A stretch of DNA of 64,000 nucleotides from Acidipila rosea (GTDB lineage Bacteria; Acidobacteriota; Terriglobia; Terriglobales; Acidobacteriaceae): assembly GCF_004339725.1 (NCBI RefSeq), contig NZ_SMGK01000008.1:1-64000 (forward strand), read 5' to 3'. The notes beneath the pieces are model-generated. The model saw only the letters and a program-made list of their open reading frames with translations. It had not been told where the DNA came from and did no database searches. This document shows, in pieces, positions 8,405 through 16,367 of the stretch (position 1 is its first letter; each line of letters starts with the position of its first letter). The translations under genes were made by a program, and so were the position numbers.

Positions 8405-9853
8405 TCACTCCATCTCCCGATAAGACCGCTTCGAGAGGATTGGTGATGGCTGCCACGCAAGCGTAGGCTCAAATGGATAAGTTGGTGGACGAAACTTGTT
8501 CTTCGGCAGCTTGTCCAGGTCCTGCAGAATGGAACCATCTGAGAGTGCCATCAGATTAGGATTGGCAATCGGAGCCAGTTCAGGCGAGAGATAGCCCGAT
8601 TTCACCACGAGCAGTTTGAAATCAGGAATATTCAGCCCGAGTTTGGTGAAATCGCTGATGTTGTGGAACGGTCGCCGTGAAGCGGTGAGCACGACCGTTA
8701 CCCCATCGACTCGTACGACAGCGATACGATCGCGCAGGTTGTCAGTCGGCAGCAGAAGCAGCAACTGCGCCGTTACCTTTATGGGACGGCTGCCTTCGGG
8801 ATCAAGCGCAGCTCCAATCGTCAACTGGAGAGTATCCCCCGGTACATGCTGGTAGCAAATATCTGTAGCAGGAGGGTCGGCAATGCCGGCCACAAGAGCA
8901 TTCTGAAAGCCTCGCTGTAACAGGACTTCCAGCATCTCTGCGCGATCTCCGACGCCCCCGCCGGTCGGATTGTCGCCGGAGTCTGCGAGAATCACCGGCT
9001 TGGTTGCGCATGCCGCGGCGCGGTCTAACATTTCAGAGATTGTGCCAACGGGCACACCAAACTGAAATGCATCCCGTGCATCCCAGTATTGCTGTGCAAG
9101 CATGCTCGCTTCATGCTTCAATACGTCTGGGTTAGTGCCGGTCAGCACCGCGCTTGCCGTGGCGCGCGGCTCGTCAGCCCATACGTAGCCCACCAGAAGC
9201 GAAGCATCCATAACGCCATCTTTTTCATCGATCGTTGGCAGTTGTGCGTAGAGTCCCTTTGCCGGCTCATCCTCCGTGCTCGTCCGTTCCCCAGGCAATA
9301 GTAACGGTATCGGCACCCACACCAGACTGGGGCGCAGCTGTTCGGTTGCGCATCGGACGAGCATGTCACATGCTCGTTGCTGGGTCTCCACCACATCTAT
9401 GTGAGGTGCAGTGCGATAGGCAGAAAGCATATCGATGTTGTCCACCACGCGTCTGCTTATATTTCCATGCAAGTCATAGCTCGCACTGATCAGACATTCC
9501 GGGCCAACGATCTCTCTCGCGCTTGCGATCCAGTCACCTTCCGCATCCTGCATGCCGTCGACGAACAGGGCGCCGTGCATTGGCAGATAGAGACCGTGGA
9601 GTGGTAGCAGTTCCTTGAGAGAGCGGAGAAACCCACTTTTCAACGTCTCATACGCATCCCGATCCACAGGCCCCCCCGGAATAGCACGCGCATAAAGCGT
9701 GGGGTGAAATTGATGAGGGTAGACGCGCAAATGGGCAAAGTCTGGAGCCGCGGCTAAACTATCGCCGGTCAGCACCTTGAAATCTTCTATCCGAGTCAGT
9801 ATGTGGCTATAGGTGCTGCATTCAATATGAATGCCTCCGAAGGCAAACCTCAT
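8405..9853 (-). CDS. M81-family (MlrC-type) metallopeptidase
   Basis: A 482-residue protein resembling MlrC, the zinc enzyme that finishes degradation of linearised microcystin in sphingomonads; most family members have unknown substrates. Family features seen are HIECSTYSH near the N-terminus, PMHGALFVDG near residue 95, the metal-site phrase SYDLHGNIS near residue 125, TAPHIDVVETQ, and DSGDNPTGGG near residue 290. AGGAG precedes the ATG by seven bases. No signal peptide is apparent, so action in the cytosol is expected. It is the first gene of the minus-strand run and probably processes what the downstream importer brings in; that link is inferred from position only. Confidence 0.88.
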   Translation of the reverse strand: MRFAFGGIHIECSTYSHILTRIEDFKVLTGDSLAAAPDFAHLRVYPHQFHPTLYARAIPGGPVDRDAYETLKSGFLRSLKELLPLHGLYLPMHGALFVDGMQDAEGDWIASAREIVGPECLISASYDLHGNISRRVVDNIDMLSAYRTAPHIDVVETQQRACDMLVRCATEQLRPSLVWVPIPLLLPGERTSTEDEPAKGLYAQLPTIDEKDGVMDASLLVGYVWADEPRATASAVLTGTNPDVLKHEASMLAQQYWDARDAFQFGVPVGTISEMLDRAAACATKPVILADSGDNPTGGGVGDRAEMLEVLLQRGFQNALVAGIADPPATDICYQHVPGDTLQLTIGAALDPEGSRPIKVTAQLLLLLPTDNLRDRIAVVRVDGVTVVLTASRRPFHNISDFTKLGLNIPDFKLLVVKSGYLSPELAPIANPNLMALSDGSILQDLDKLPKNKFRPPTYPFEPTLAWQPSPILSKRSYREME

Positions 9854-10011
9854 CTAGTTCTCCTGGTTGCGGTATTCCGCAGCTCTTTTAACTCATCATC
9901 GTCTTAGACTGCCCGCGAGGGCAAACTTTTTGATCCTCCCCAGCAGTGCTCGACGAGCCCTCCTGTGGAGGGAAGATTGTGCGACTGCCACTTGTGATTG
10001 CAGCCTACGGC
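9854..10011. other. Gap with no gene seen
   Basis: Between the M81 peptidase start and the receptor remnant. It holds two small hairpins, TGCCC-GCGA-GGGCA followed by AACTTTTT near 9910-9930, and CCCTCC-TGT-GGAGGG at 9958-9972. The former could be a short plus-strand terminator, but no plus-strand gene feeds it. The promoter of the peptidase-transporter run should also lie here; no clear -35/-10 pair was recognised. Confidence 0.4.
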
Positions 10012-10170
10012 TCAGAACTGGAGCTTTGCCGCAAATTGAATCAGGCGTGGATTATAGGCGTTCGCTGTGCTTGTGATGGAGCCGTAGCCTGCGCCACCGA
10101 GCGATGCGTTCGGATTCGCGAAGCTTACCGTATTGGCGACGTTGAACGCTTTTAGGGTGCAGAAACTCTA
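10012..10170 (-). pseudogene. C-terminal remnant of an Oar-like TonB-dependent receptor
   Basis: Read on the minus strand, about 50 codons ending at the stop 10012-10014 encode a classic C-terminus of acidobacterial TonB-dependent receptors: FNVANTVSFANPNASLGG, then GYGSITSTANAYNPR, and the final IQFAAKLQF with the terminal phenylalanine used for outer-membrane insertion. An in-frame TAG at 10168-10170 cuts it off, and no receptor similarity continues before the neighbouring oxidoreductase gene. It compares well with the intact receptor ending at 54493 (NPRIIQMGLQYTF). The body of the receptor gene, over 3 kb in intact homologues, is gone. This explains an otherwise empty gap. Confidence 0.7.
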
Positions 10171-10221
10171 CCGCATGTGCGAACGGCACAACGGGGACGG
10201 ATGTTAGATATTGAAGGGGCC

Positions 10222-11496
10222 CTACGTAAACTGCGCCATGTTCATGTTTAGCGCATATTGTTCACCGTGCTGGAGTTGTTCTTCCCATGTGACTTCCCGG
10301 CCCGTGTGTCCGGCCATGCGCCCAAGCATGCAGCTCAATGCGCTGTCTACACCTGCTGCTGCCTGGTTGTGGAATTTCCCGGAGGTGATGCTTTCAATGA
10401 AGGCTCGATCTTTGTCCCGATCAGCAAATTTGAGATTGTCTGAGAAGCTGCCATTGGCCGCAAAATGGCCGCTGCCGCTTTGATCTGCGTCTGCAGATGC
10501 ATCCTTCCAGTCCCACGCGTTTTTGCCGATAATCCGCACCGGCCCCGAGTAGGGTGCTTCCGCAATGCCATCGGCTCCGAACACCCGTTCGGATACATCG
10601 AACCAGCTCTTGTCGCCGAACTGAGTCGAGGAAAAGCTGACATGCACATCGTTGGGATAGGTGTAGATGACTTGGTAGTTATCCCAGGTATCACCCTGGT
10701 GGGTGGTCACATTTCTTCCGCCTGTCGCGACAGCCTTAAGCGGGCGGCTCTGCAGGATCCAGTTGCATATATCGATGACGTGGATGTTCTGCTCGACGAT
10801 GATGTCGCCTGAAAGCGTCTTATCCCATAGCCAATTGCGTATACGGAACTCGTCCGGGGACCAGCTTGTACCCTCATGACTTACCGCCGCCGGGGCGTTG
10901 TAGTGAGCGGTGATGGATGCGATTTTCCCGAGATCGCCTGCATGGATTCGTCGTACCACCTCAGCAATGGGAGGAGCGCTGCGAACTTGAAATCCAACAT
11001 CGAGACTTATGCGCCCTTCCGCGCGCTTGCCGATTTCGAGAGCCTGTCTGGTCTGCGCAACATCGACCCCGAGTGGCTTTTCGCAGTACGCGTGCTTGCC
11101 GGCGTTCACCACGGCGTCCAGGTGCTGTACGTGAAACCACGGAGGGGTCGAAATCTGAATTGCATCTACGTCCGGTGAAGACGCGAGCTCCTCAAACGCC
11201 TTGTAGCCGCGGAACATAAGCTTCGGATCAATCGCAGGGACGCCCAGTCCTGCGTTAACCTCGTCGAAGTGTGCTTTGCCCTTCGCCAGTTGGTCGGGGA
11301 ACAAATCTGCAAGTGCAACCACGCGAGCCTGTGTGTTTTTCGCGAAGGACGTTGCGACCGAAGTCCCGCGATTACCGCACCCCAGCAGTCCTAGACGCAC
11401 AGCCGAGTTCGCCGGATAGCCAAAGGCGGACCGAGGGTTCAAAAACAACAGGCCCGAGGCAGCACTGCTTGCGTGTATGAAATCTCTGCGGTTCAT
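10222..11496 (-). CDS. Tat-exported Gfo/Idh/MocA family oxidoreductase
   Basis: A 424-residue NAD(P)-dependent oxidoreductase of the glucose-fructose oxidoreductase/inositol dehydrogenase family. The N-terminus carries a Tat signal (RRDF at residues 3-6, then a hydrophobic stretch to about residue 30), so it is folded with its cofactor and exported. The Rossmann motif is LGLLGCGNRGTS near residue 35, and the family catalytic phrase CEKPLGVDVAQT lies near residue 140. The sugar isomerase-like gene upstream is 11 bases away on the same strand and also carries a Tat signal, so the two probably act on the same sugar or cyclitol outside the cytosol. The substrate is unknown. Confidence 0.9.
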   Translation of the reverse strand: MNRRDFIHASSAASGLLFLNPRSAFGYPANSAVRLGLLGCGNRGTSVATSFAKNTQARVVALADLFPDQLAKGKAHFDEVNAGLGVPAIDPKLMFRGYKAFEELASSPDVDAIQISTPPWFHVQHLDAVVNAGKHAYCEKPLGVDVAQTRQALEIGKRAEGRISLDVGFQVRSAPPIAEVVRRIHAGDLGKIASITAHYNAPAAVSHEGTSWSPDEFRIRNWLWDKTLSGDIIVEQNIHVIDICNWILQSRPLKAVATGGRNVTTHQGDTWDNYQVIYTYPNDVHVSFSSTQFGDKSWFDVSERVFGADGIAEAPYSGPVRIIGKNAWDWKDASADADQSGSGHFAANGSFSDNLKFADRDKDRAFIESITSGKFHNQAAAGVDSALSCMLGRMAGHTGREVTWEEQLQHGEQYALNMNMAQFT

Positions 11497-11507
11497 CGAT
11501 GCCTTCC

Positions 11508-12506
11508 TTAGGCCTTCTGGTTGAGGATTGGAGTTAGTACCCGGTCTAGGTACAACTTTTCGGATTTGACGTCTGCGATCTGTTGGGGGCCCGAGGTCTC
11601 ACGCTCAATCGTGACTGCGCCTTGGTAGCCAAGCGCATGCAGTTTGCTAAAGACCTGCTGGAAGTTCACATCTCCGGTGCCGATGAGTACTTCCTCGCCG
11701 AGCTTCATCGGGTTAGTTGGCCACTTGCCGTCCTTCGCGTGAATGCTCCGCACGTGCGGCCCGATGATCGTCACAGCGTCCACTGGGTTCGCCTTTCCAT
11801 AAAGAATCAGATTGGCTGTATCGAGTCCCACTCCCAGGTTCGGCTGATCGACATCATGGATTGCACGCGACATAGTGGTTGGCGTCTCCTGTCCCGTCTC
11901 CATCAGAAATGCCTGGCCATTTCCCGCGCAGTGCTTTGCCAATTCGCGGATCGCTAGAACTGTTCCTTCATACAATGGATCCTTCGGATCTTCCGGAATA
12001 AATCCACAGTGTGTCTGGATCTGCCCAACCCCGAGCATCTTTGCAAAGTCGGACGTCTGCTTCAGCGCGTCCATGCGCGCAGTCCGAGTAGCTGGAGGAA
12101 CTATCCCGATTGTCGATGGGCCATCAACGAAGTCCCACACAAGCTTTCCGGGTCCGACTACCTCTGCTGTCGTCGCAGTAATTCCGTACTTCTCCAGCAA
12201 ACCACCCATCTGCTGCGCCAGAGCCTTCGTGTATTTCCCGAGATACGCATCGAGGGAGAGAAAGCAGTTGTCGAAGCCCAGTTCCTTGACGCGGGCGATT
12301 GCAACTTCAGGCTGCGGCGAAGGCTTGATAAGCAGACCGAGCGACATCGGTTTCAGGTGGTCTGCGCTTCCTGGAGAGGAGGAAGCTGCGGAACGGATGA
12401 AGGTTGAATCAGGTATCCCTTGGTGCAGCGTATTTCGTGCCAGTGCATCTGCTGTAGCCAGTGTCACGGCCGCAGCACCCGTTAGAAAACTTCTTCTGTG
12501 CATCAC
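11508..12506 (-). CDS. Tat-exported sugar phosphate isomerase/epimerase-like TIM-barrel protein
   Basis: A 332-residue xylose-isomerase-like TIM barrel, the family that includes sugar epimerases, inosose isomerases and dehydratases. It starts with a Tat-like leader (MMHRRSFLTGAAAVTLATADALA is 23 residues; the key part is HRRSFL at residues 3-8). Metal-binding-type phrases at barrel strand ends are FLMETGQE near residue 205, GVGLDTANLILYG near residue 230, HVRSIHAKDGKW near residue 255, and VTIERETSG near residue 305. It is the first gene of a two-gene minus-strand unit with the Gfo/Idh/MocA oxidoreductase and is divergent from the ROK regulator, the usual layout for a regulator controlling the adjacent catabolic genes. 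Confidence 0.85.
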   Translation of the reverse strand: MMHRRSFLTGAAAVTLATADALARNTLHQGIPDSTFIRSAASSSPGSADHLKPMSLGLLIKPSPQPEVAIARVKELGFDNCFLSLDAYLGKYTKALAQQMGGLLEKYGITATTAEVVGPGKLVWDFVDGPSTIGIVPPATRTARMDALKQTSDFAKMLGVGQIQTHCGFIPEDPKDPLYEGTVLAIRELAKHCAGNGQAFLMETGQETPTTMSRAIHDVDQPNLGVGLDTANLILYGKANPVDAVTIIGPHVRSIHAKDGKWPTNPMKLGEEVLIGTGDVNFQQVFSKLHALGYQGAVTIERETSGPQQIADVKSEKLYLDRVLTPILNQKA

Positions 12507-12915
12507 CGCTCCTTCAACACTCCAGGTTTAGCGCATTGGGAGATGGATTCTTCCAATCAGTGAATTAAACATCGCGCCCGACCCGCTTAACACTGTTGAG
12601 GAGCATTTAAGCACGATCACCAGTCTGTCTGCAAAGAAAAATCAGGAAAACATAGTGAGAATAACGAAATAACATCTGCCATATAAGACCCACTAAGAAT
12701 GAGCGTCTTTTCTCTTCTCGGAAGTGACCACTGCGTGTATACATTGCTGGATGATTAATTTCGATTTCAGGATTAAATGAACCTTTGATTAGCTGTTTAC
12801 TCCCGGCGTCTGCTCGGGCGAGCGGTCCACACTCTGCTGAGCCCACAGTGCTCCACCGCGACCATTCGCGCCCAGCCGTGGCCCGCATCTGCGAGAGAGG
12901 GCGAGCGAGGTAGCT
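12507..12915. promoter_or_regulatory. Divergent control region with two possible operators
   Basis: This 409-base AT-rich gap separates the minus-strand sugar genes from the plus-strand ROK regulator and holds no convincing gene. Two imperfect inverted repeats stand out. One is ATTGGGA, nine bases, TTCCAAT at 12535-12557 (six of seven pairs). The other is CTTAACA, one base, TGTTGAG at 12586-12600 (six of seven pairs). They lie 30 to 95 bases from the isomerase start and are candidate sites for the ROK protein or another regulator. Binding is only inferred; no clear promoter hexamers were recognised. Confidence 0.3.
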
Positions 12916-14076
12916 ATGGAGCGAAAGATGTCTCGCAGCAGCACCTCGCGGACTGTAGTGCTTAAGGCGCTGCTCGAGAGCGGCCCATTATCTCGTTCGG
13001 CCGTGGCTGACGCTACCGGGCTAAGCCGATCGCTTATCAGCGAGGTAAGTCAGGAGTTACTCGACATAGGGCTGCTTCTGGAGATGCCCGTGCCGCATGA
13101 CCCGCAGCGTCGTGGCCGGCCGTCCATTCTGCTCTCCATCAAATCAAGCCATGCGTACTTTGTTGGTGCAAGCATTAGCGAGGCAGAACCCCTCATGGTG
13201 CTCACTGATATGCACGGGCGTGTAGTTGGCGAACACACCATGACCCCAGCCGAGAGCCCCCCTGAGGTTGTTGACTCCATGCGGCGAGGACTCACGAGCT
13301 TGTTGCGCTCGCGAGCTATTCCCAGAGAGCAGGTCCTCGGAATAGGCATCGCCATGTCGGGCTTTATTGATCATCGTGCTGGAATTTGTTTACATTCTGC
13401 TGCTCTCAATTGGCATGATGTCCCTATCGCCGAGATGGTGCACGCCTCCACCCGGATTGCAACCTACCTGGAAAACGACGCGAATGCGGTTGCCACTGCA
13501 GAAAAGCTCTTTGGATGCGCGCGGGAGTTCGACGACTTCAGTATCGTCACGATCGGCCGTCAGATTGGTTGTGCTCACTATATGCAGGGGGAGTTGCAGC
13601 GAGGCCACGCTGGCGGAGCAGGTGAGATCGGGCATATCACTGTCGAGTTCGAAGGGCCACGCTGCCGTTGCGGCAAACCGGGATGCCTCGATATGTTCGC
13701 GGCAAGTACTGCAATGATCGAGGCAGCGAAGGCTGATCACCTCCCCGTCACTCGAGTGCGCGAAATTGAGGCGCTCGCTGCCAACGGCAATGCGTCGGCC
13801 ATCGCGATCCTGCGCAGCGCCGGCAATGCACTTGGGTTTGCCGTTGCGAGCCTCATCCAGATCAATAACCCCGAGCTGATTTTGTTTGAGGATATGGAGG
13901 GAATTGGCAGCGGCCTATTCAGTACCACTGTGCGTCAGGCGATTGAAAACAATATCCTGCCTCGGTTTCTATCATCGACGCGCCTCTTGTTTCATCAGGT
14001 GGAGCGCAACGTCCTGGCACGTGGTGCGGCAAGCATTGCGGCTCATCAATATCTGCTCGAACGAGCCGTCAGTTAG
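12916..14076 (+). CDS. ROK-family transcriptional regulator
   Basis: A 386-residue sugar-responsive repressor: an N-terminal winged helix-turn-helix (residues about 10-65, with SRSAVADATGLSRSLISEV as the recognition region) and a C-terminal ROK sugar-kinase-like domain. The ROK part shows YLENDANAVATAE near residue 185, GAGEIGHI near residue 235, and the zinc site CRCGKPGCLDMFAA near residue 252; glutamate usually follows GCL, here it is aspartate. GAGG lies six bases before the ATG. It is divergent from the Tat-exported sugar genes and 32 bases upstream of a lactonase-like gene on its own strand, so it probably regulates one or both. The effector is not identifiable. Confidence 0.92.
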   Translation: MERKMSRSSTSRTVVLKALLESGPLSRSAVADATGLSRSLISEVSQELLDIGLLLEMPVPHDPQRRGRPSILLSIKSSHAYFVGASISEAEPLMVLTDMHGRVVGEHTMTPAESPPEVVDSMRRGLTSLLRSRAIPREQVLGIGIAMSGFIDHRAGICLHSAALNWHDVPIAEMVHASTRIATYLENDANAVATAEKLFGCAREFDDFSIVTIGRQIGCAHYMQGELQRGHAGGAGEIGHITVEFEGPRCRCGKPGCLDMFAASTAMIEAAKADHLPVTRVREIEALAANGNASAIAILRSAGNALGFAVASLIQINNPELILFEDMEGIGSGLFSTTVRQAIENNILPRFLSSTRLLFHQVERNVLARGAASIAAHQYLLERAVS

Positions 14077-14108
14077 ATCTGCGACTCCCAGCCATCAGGA
14101 GAAAGTTT

Positions 14109-15341
14109 ATGTCCATCGATTCAAATCACCTGGTCTCACGACGCTTCATGCTAAAGGCGTCTGCCGCGTGCGCACTGGCGAGCGCCGCGTCGCGCGTCTT
14201 TCCTTTAAGCAGCGCTGCTCCTGTACTTGCCTATATCGGCTCCTACAGCGCTTCAATGGATGGCGGAGCAGGCAACGGCAAAGGGATCTATCTTGCCGAG
14301 ATGCATCCGGAGAGCGGGGAACTCACAGATATCAGGCTCGTCGCGGAAGCTCGCAATGCGTCATGGCTGTCGCTTGATCCCTCCGGACGGCATCTTTATA
14401 GCGTCAACGAAGTTACAGATTATGAAGGCGGTAGTGGGGCGGTAAGCGCCTATGCCGTGCATCGGCCCACAGGAGACCTCACCCTGCTCAACATCGTGAG
14501 TTCGCACGGTGCTGGTCCGGCGCACCTGAGCGTTGATCGCCAGGGCAAATATGTCTTCGTTGCAAACTACTTCGGTGGCAGCATTGCGGTCCTGCCGATC
14601 CTCGCCAGCGGTGCTCTGGGCTCACCTGCTTTCCTTCATCAGGACATTGGTTCCCTCGGTAAAAAGATTGCAACAGATGCACCTGCTGGTAGCTATGCGA
14701 TCAGCGGACATGACAAGCCACATGCTCATATGATCCATGCCGACCCGAGCAACCAGTTTGTGTTGCAGACGGACCTTGGGCAGGACCGCATCTATATCTA
14801 TCGCCTCGATTCAGCAACGGGGAAACTCTCGCCTTCGGCAGATATGCCGTTCGTCTCACTTCCATCCGGCGACGGCCCGCGCCATTTCATTTTCCATCCT
14901 AACGGGCAGTGGCTCTACGTCCTTCAGGAGGAGTCATCCACTCTGGCCTTCTTTCATTTTGACCCGCATACTGGCACTCTCCAAGCGCAGCAGAGACTAT
15001 CTACACTCCCTCCCGGATTCGCAGGCACCAGCTTCACATCTGAACTCGCAATGACAGAGGACGGGCGCTTTCTATACGCAGCTAATCGTTTGCACGATAC
15101 AGTAGCTCTCTTTGCGGTGGCGCAGAACGGCCGTCTTAGCTATATAGGCGAGACATCCGTCCTGGGTGACTACCCGCGGCACATCGCCATCAGCCCCAAC
15201 GGGCAGTTCCTTTATGCATCCAATCAGCGCAGTGATGACATCACTGTCTTTCGTATCGATCGAACGAATGGAAAGCTTACCTTCACCGGGCATTATGCAG
15301 CGATTGGTAGCCCAACCTGCGTGGTGTTCCTTACTTTGTAG
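14109..15341 (+). CDS. Exported lactonase-family beta-propeller (6-phosphogluconolactonase-like)
   Basis: A 410-residue seven-bladed propeller of the YbhE/Pgl lactonase family. An N-terminal leader has the paired arginines SRRFML near residue 12 followed by an alanine-rich hydrophobic stretch, resembling a Tat signal. Propeller blades recur with LSLDPSGRHLYSVNE, LSVDRQGKYVFVANY, PHAHMIHADPSNQFV, PRHFIFHPNGQWLYV and PRHIAISPNGQFLYA, the phrases typical of this family. AGGAG precedes the ATG. Cytosolic members open 6-phosphogluconolactone; an exported member more likely opens an unphosphorylated sugar lactone such as one made by a periplasmic sugar dehydrogenase. That would fit the Tat-exported oxidoreductase next door, but is inference. 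Confidence 0.88.
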   Translation: MSIDSNHLVSRRFMLKASAACALASAASRVFPLSSAAPVLAYIGSYSASMDGGAGNGKGIYLAEMHPESGELTDIRLVAEARNASWLSLDPSGRHLYSVNEVTDYEGGSGAVSAYAVHRPTGDLTLLNIVSSHGAGPAHLSVDRQGKYVFVANYFGGSIAVLPILASGALGSPAFLHQDIGSLGKKIATDAPAGSYAISGHDKPHAHMIHADPSNQFVLQTDLGQDRIYIYRLDSATGKLSPSADMPFVSLPSGDGPRHFIFHPNGQWLYVLQEESSTLAFFHFDPHTGTLQAQQRLSTLPPGFAGTSFTSELAMTEDGRFLYAANRLHDTVALFAVAQNGRLSYIGETSVLGDYPRHIAISPNGQFLYASNQRSDDITVFRIDRTNGKLTFTGHYAAIGSPTCVVFLTL

Positions 15342-16329
15342 AGATCGACGTAGCGGGGTGCAGATCTTCCGTGAGTATGCGGTGCAGGTAAAAATCGAAA
15401 AATCGATCAGGGTCTGATTGCAGGCAGACCTGCGCGTTTGGGATTCCAGGTTCAACTCGGGTGTAGCCCTTGTCGTCTACAACAATATGCATGGGCCGGG
15501 TCGGGCAGAGGTCAGGCTGCAATACAAAGGCTACCGCCATAGCGTCAAAGAGTGTGGGCGTTGGGTTCTGTGTTGAGGCTGTCCACTGCTCATAAAGCAG
15601 CGCAAGTGTATCGGTGAGCGGCTTGCTTCGACTAAACAGGATATTGCGCTTCACCTCGTCGAGCTTGAGCTGTGTCGAATCGAGCGGCATCACATACACC
15701 GGTACCCCTGAAGCAAACAGTTTCCTGGCCGACGGAATATCCATCAGGATGTTGTACTCCGGGCTGGGTCCACGATTTGGCAAGTATCCAAGGTCCCCGT
15801 ATCCGCGTTGAATCGATCCGCCCATGATCACCACTCGCTTGAGTTTTCTGAAGGTCACGGGATCCCGGTCAATTAAGGCGCCGATATTCGTAAACGGAGA
15901 AACCGAAATGAGCGTGATCTGCCCCGGGTATTTGCGAATAGCCCCTAGCGTGAAACTGATGGCATCGGTCCACGGCGATTGCGGAGCAGGGAATCGCTCC
16001 GCCCATCGCGCCTGGGTGAATGTTGTCTTGCTGGGGGTATGCAACCCGACGCTTACCGGGATATGGCTCATGCCCGTTTCAGAGAGATAGCGTTCGACCA
16101 GCCTCGCACGCAGACCTGTATCGCCATAGGCGGTGGTGAGCCCAAGCAGATCGACCTCCGGGCTTGAGAGCAGCAGCCCCAGTGCGAATGCATCATCAAT
16201 GTCATCGCCGATATCGGTATCGAAAATGACTTTTTCTCTTGGAGAGGATGGACTGTTCTGTCCATAGACGAAGGACCCCGCGCAGCCAAACAGACAGAGG
16301 AGTACCAGTAGATAGATACGACGATTCAT
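15331..16329 (-). CDS. Exported nucleoside hydrolase (IUNH family)
   Basis: Cleaves the N-glycosidic bond of ribonucleosides to ribose and base. The calcium/ribose-binding motif DTDIGDDIDDAFALG is near residue 38, and further family features are TTAYGD near residue 70, PFTNIGAL near residue 150 and VIMGGSIQRGYGD. I chose ATG 16329 (332 residues) over the upstream start at 16365, because it is preceded by GGTGAG and begins directly with a signal sequence, MNRRIYLLVLLCLFGC, whose LFGC could be a lipobox. The 3' end overlaps that of the convergent lactonase gene by 11 bases. The ribokinase gene ends 38 bases upstream on the same strand, making a nucleoside-to-ribose-5-phosphate salvage pair. Confidence 0.9.
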   Translation of the reverse strand: MNRRIYLLVLLCLFGCAGSFVYGQNSPSSPREKVIFDTDIGDDIDDAFALGLLLSSPEVDLLGLTTAYGDTGLRARLVERYLSETGMSHIPVSVGLHTPSKTTFTQARWAERFPAPQSPWTDAISFTLGAIRKYPGQITLISVSPFTNIGALIDRDPVTFRKLKRVVIMGGSIQRGYGDLGYLPNRGPSPEYNILMDIPSARKLFASGVPVYVMPLDSTQLKLDEVKRNILFSRSKPLTDTLALLYEQWTASTQNPTPTLFDAMAVAFVLQPDLCPTRPMHIVVDDKGYTRVEPGIPNAQVCLQSDPDRFFDFYLHRILTEDLHPATSISTK

Positions 16330-16367
16330 GATCTCACCGGGCCTTGGTATCAGCGTGTCTAGCAATG

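Noticed and set aside
12607..12888. Minus-strand 93-codon frame in the ROK control region
   Set aside because: No ribosome site, no recognisable product, and it occupies the expected divergent control region.
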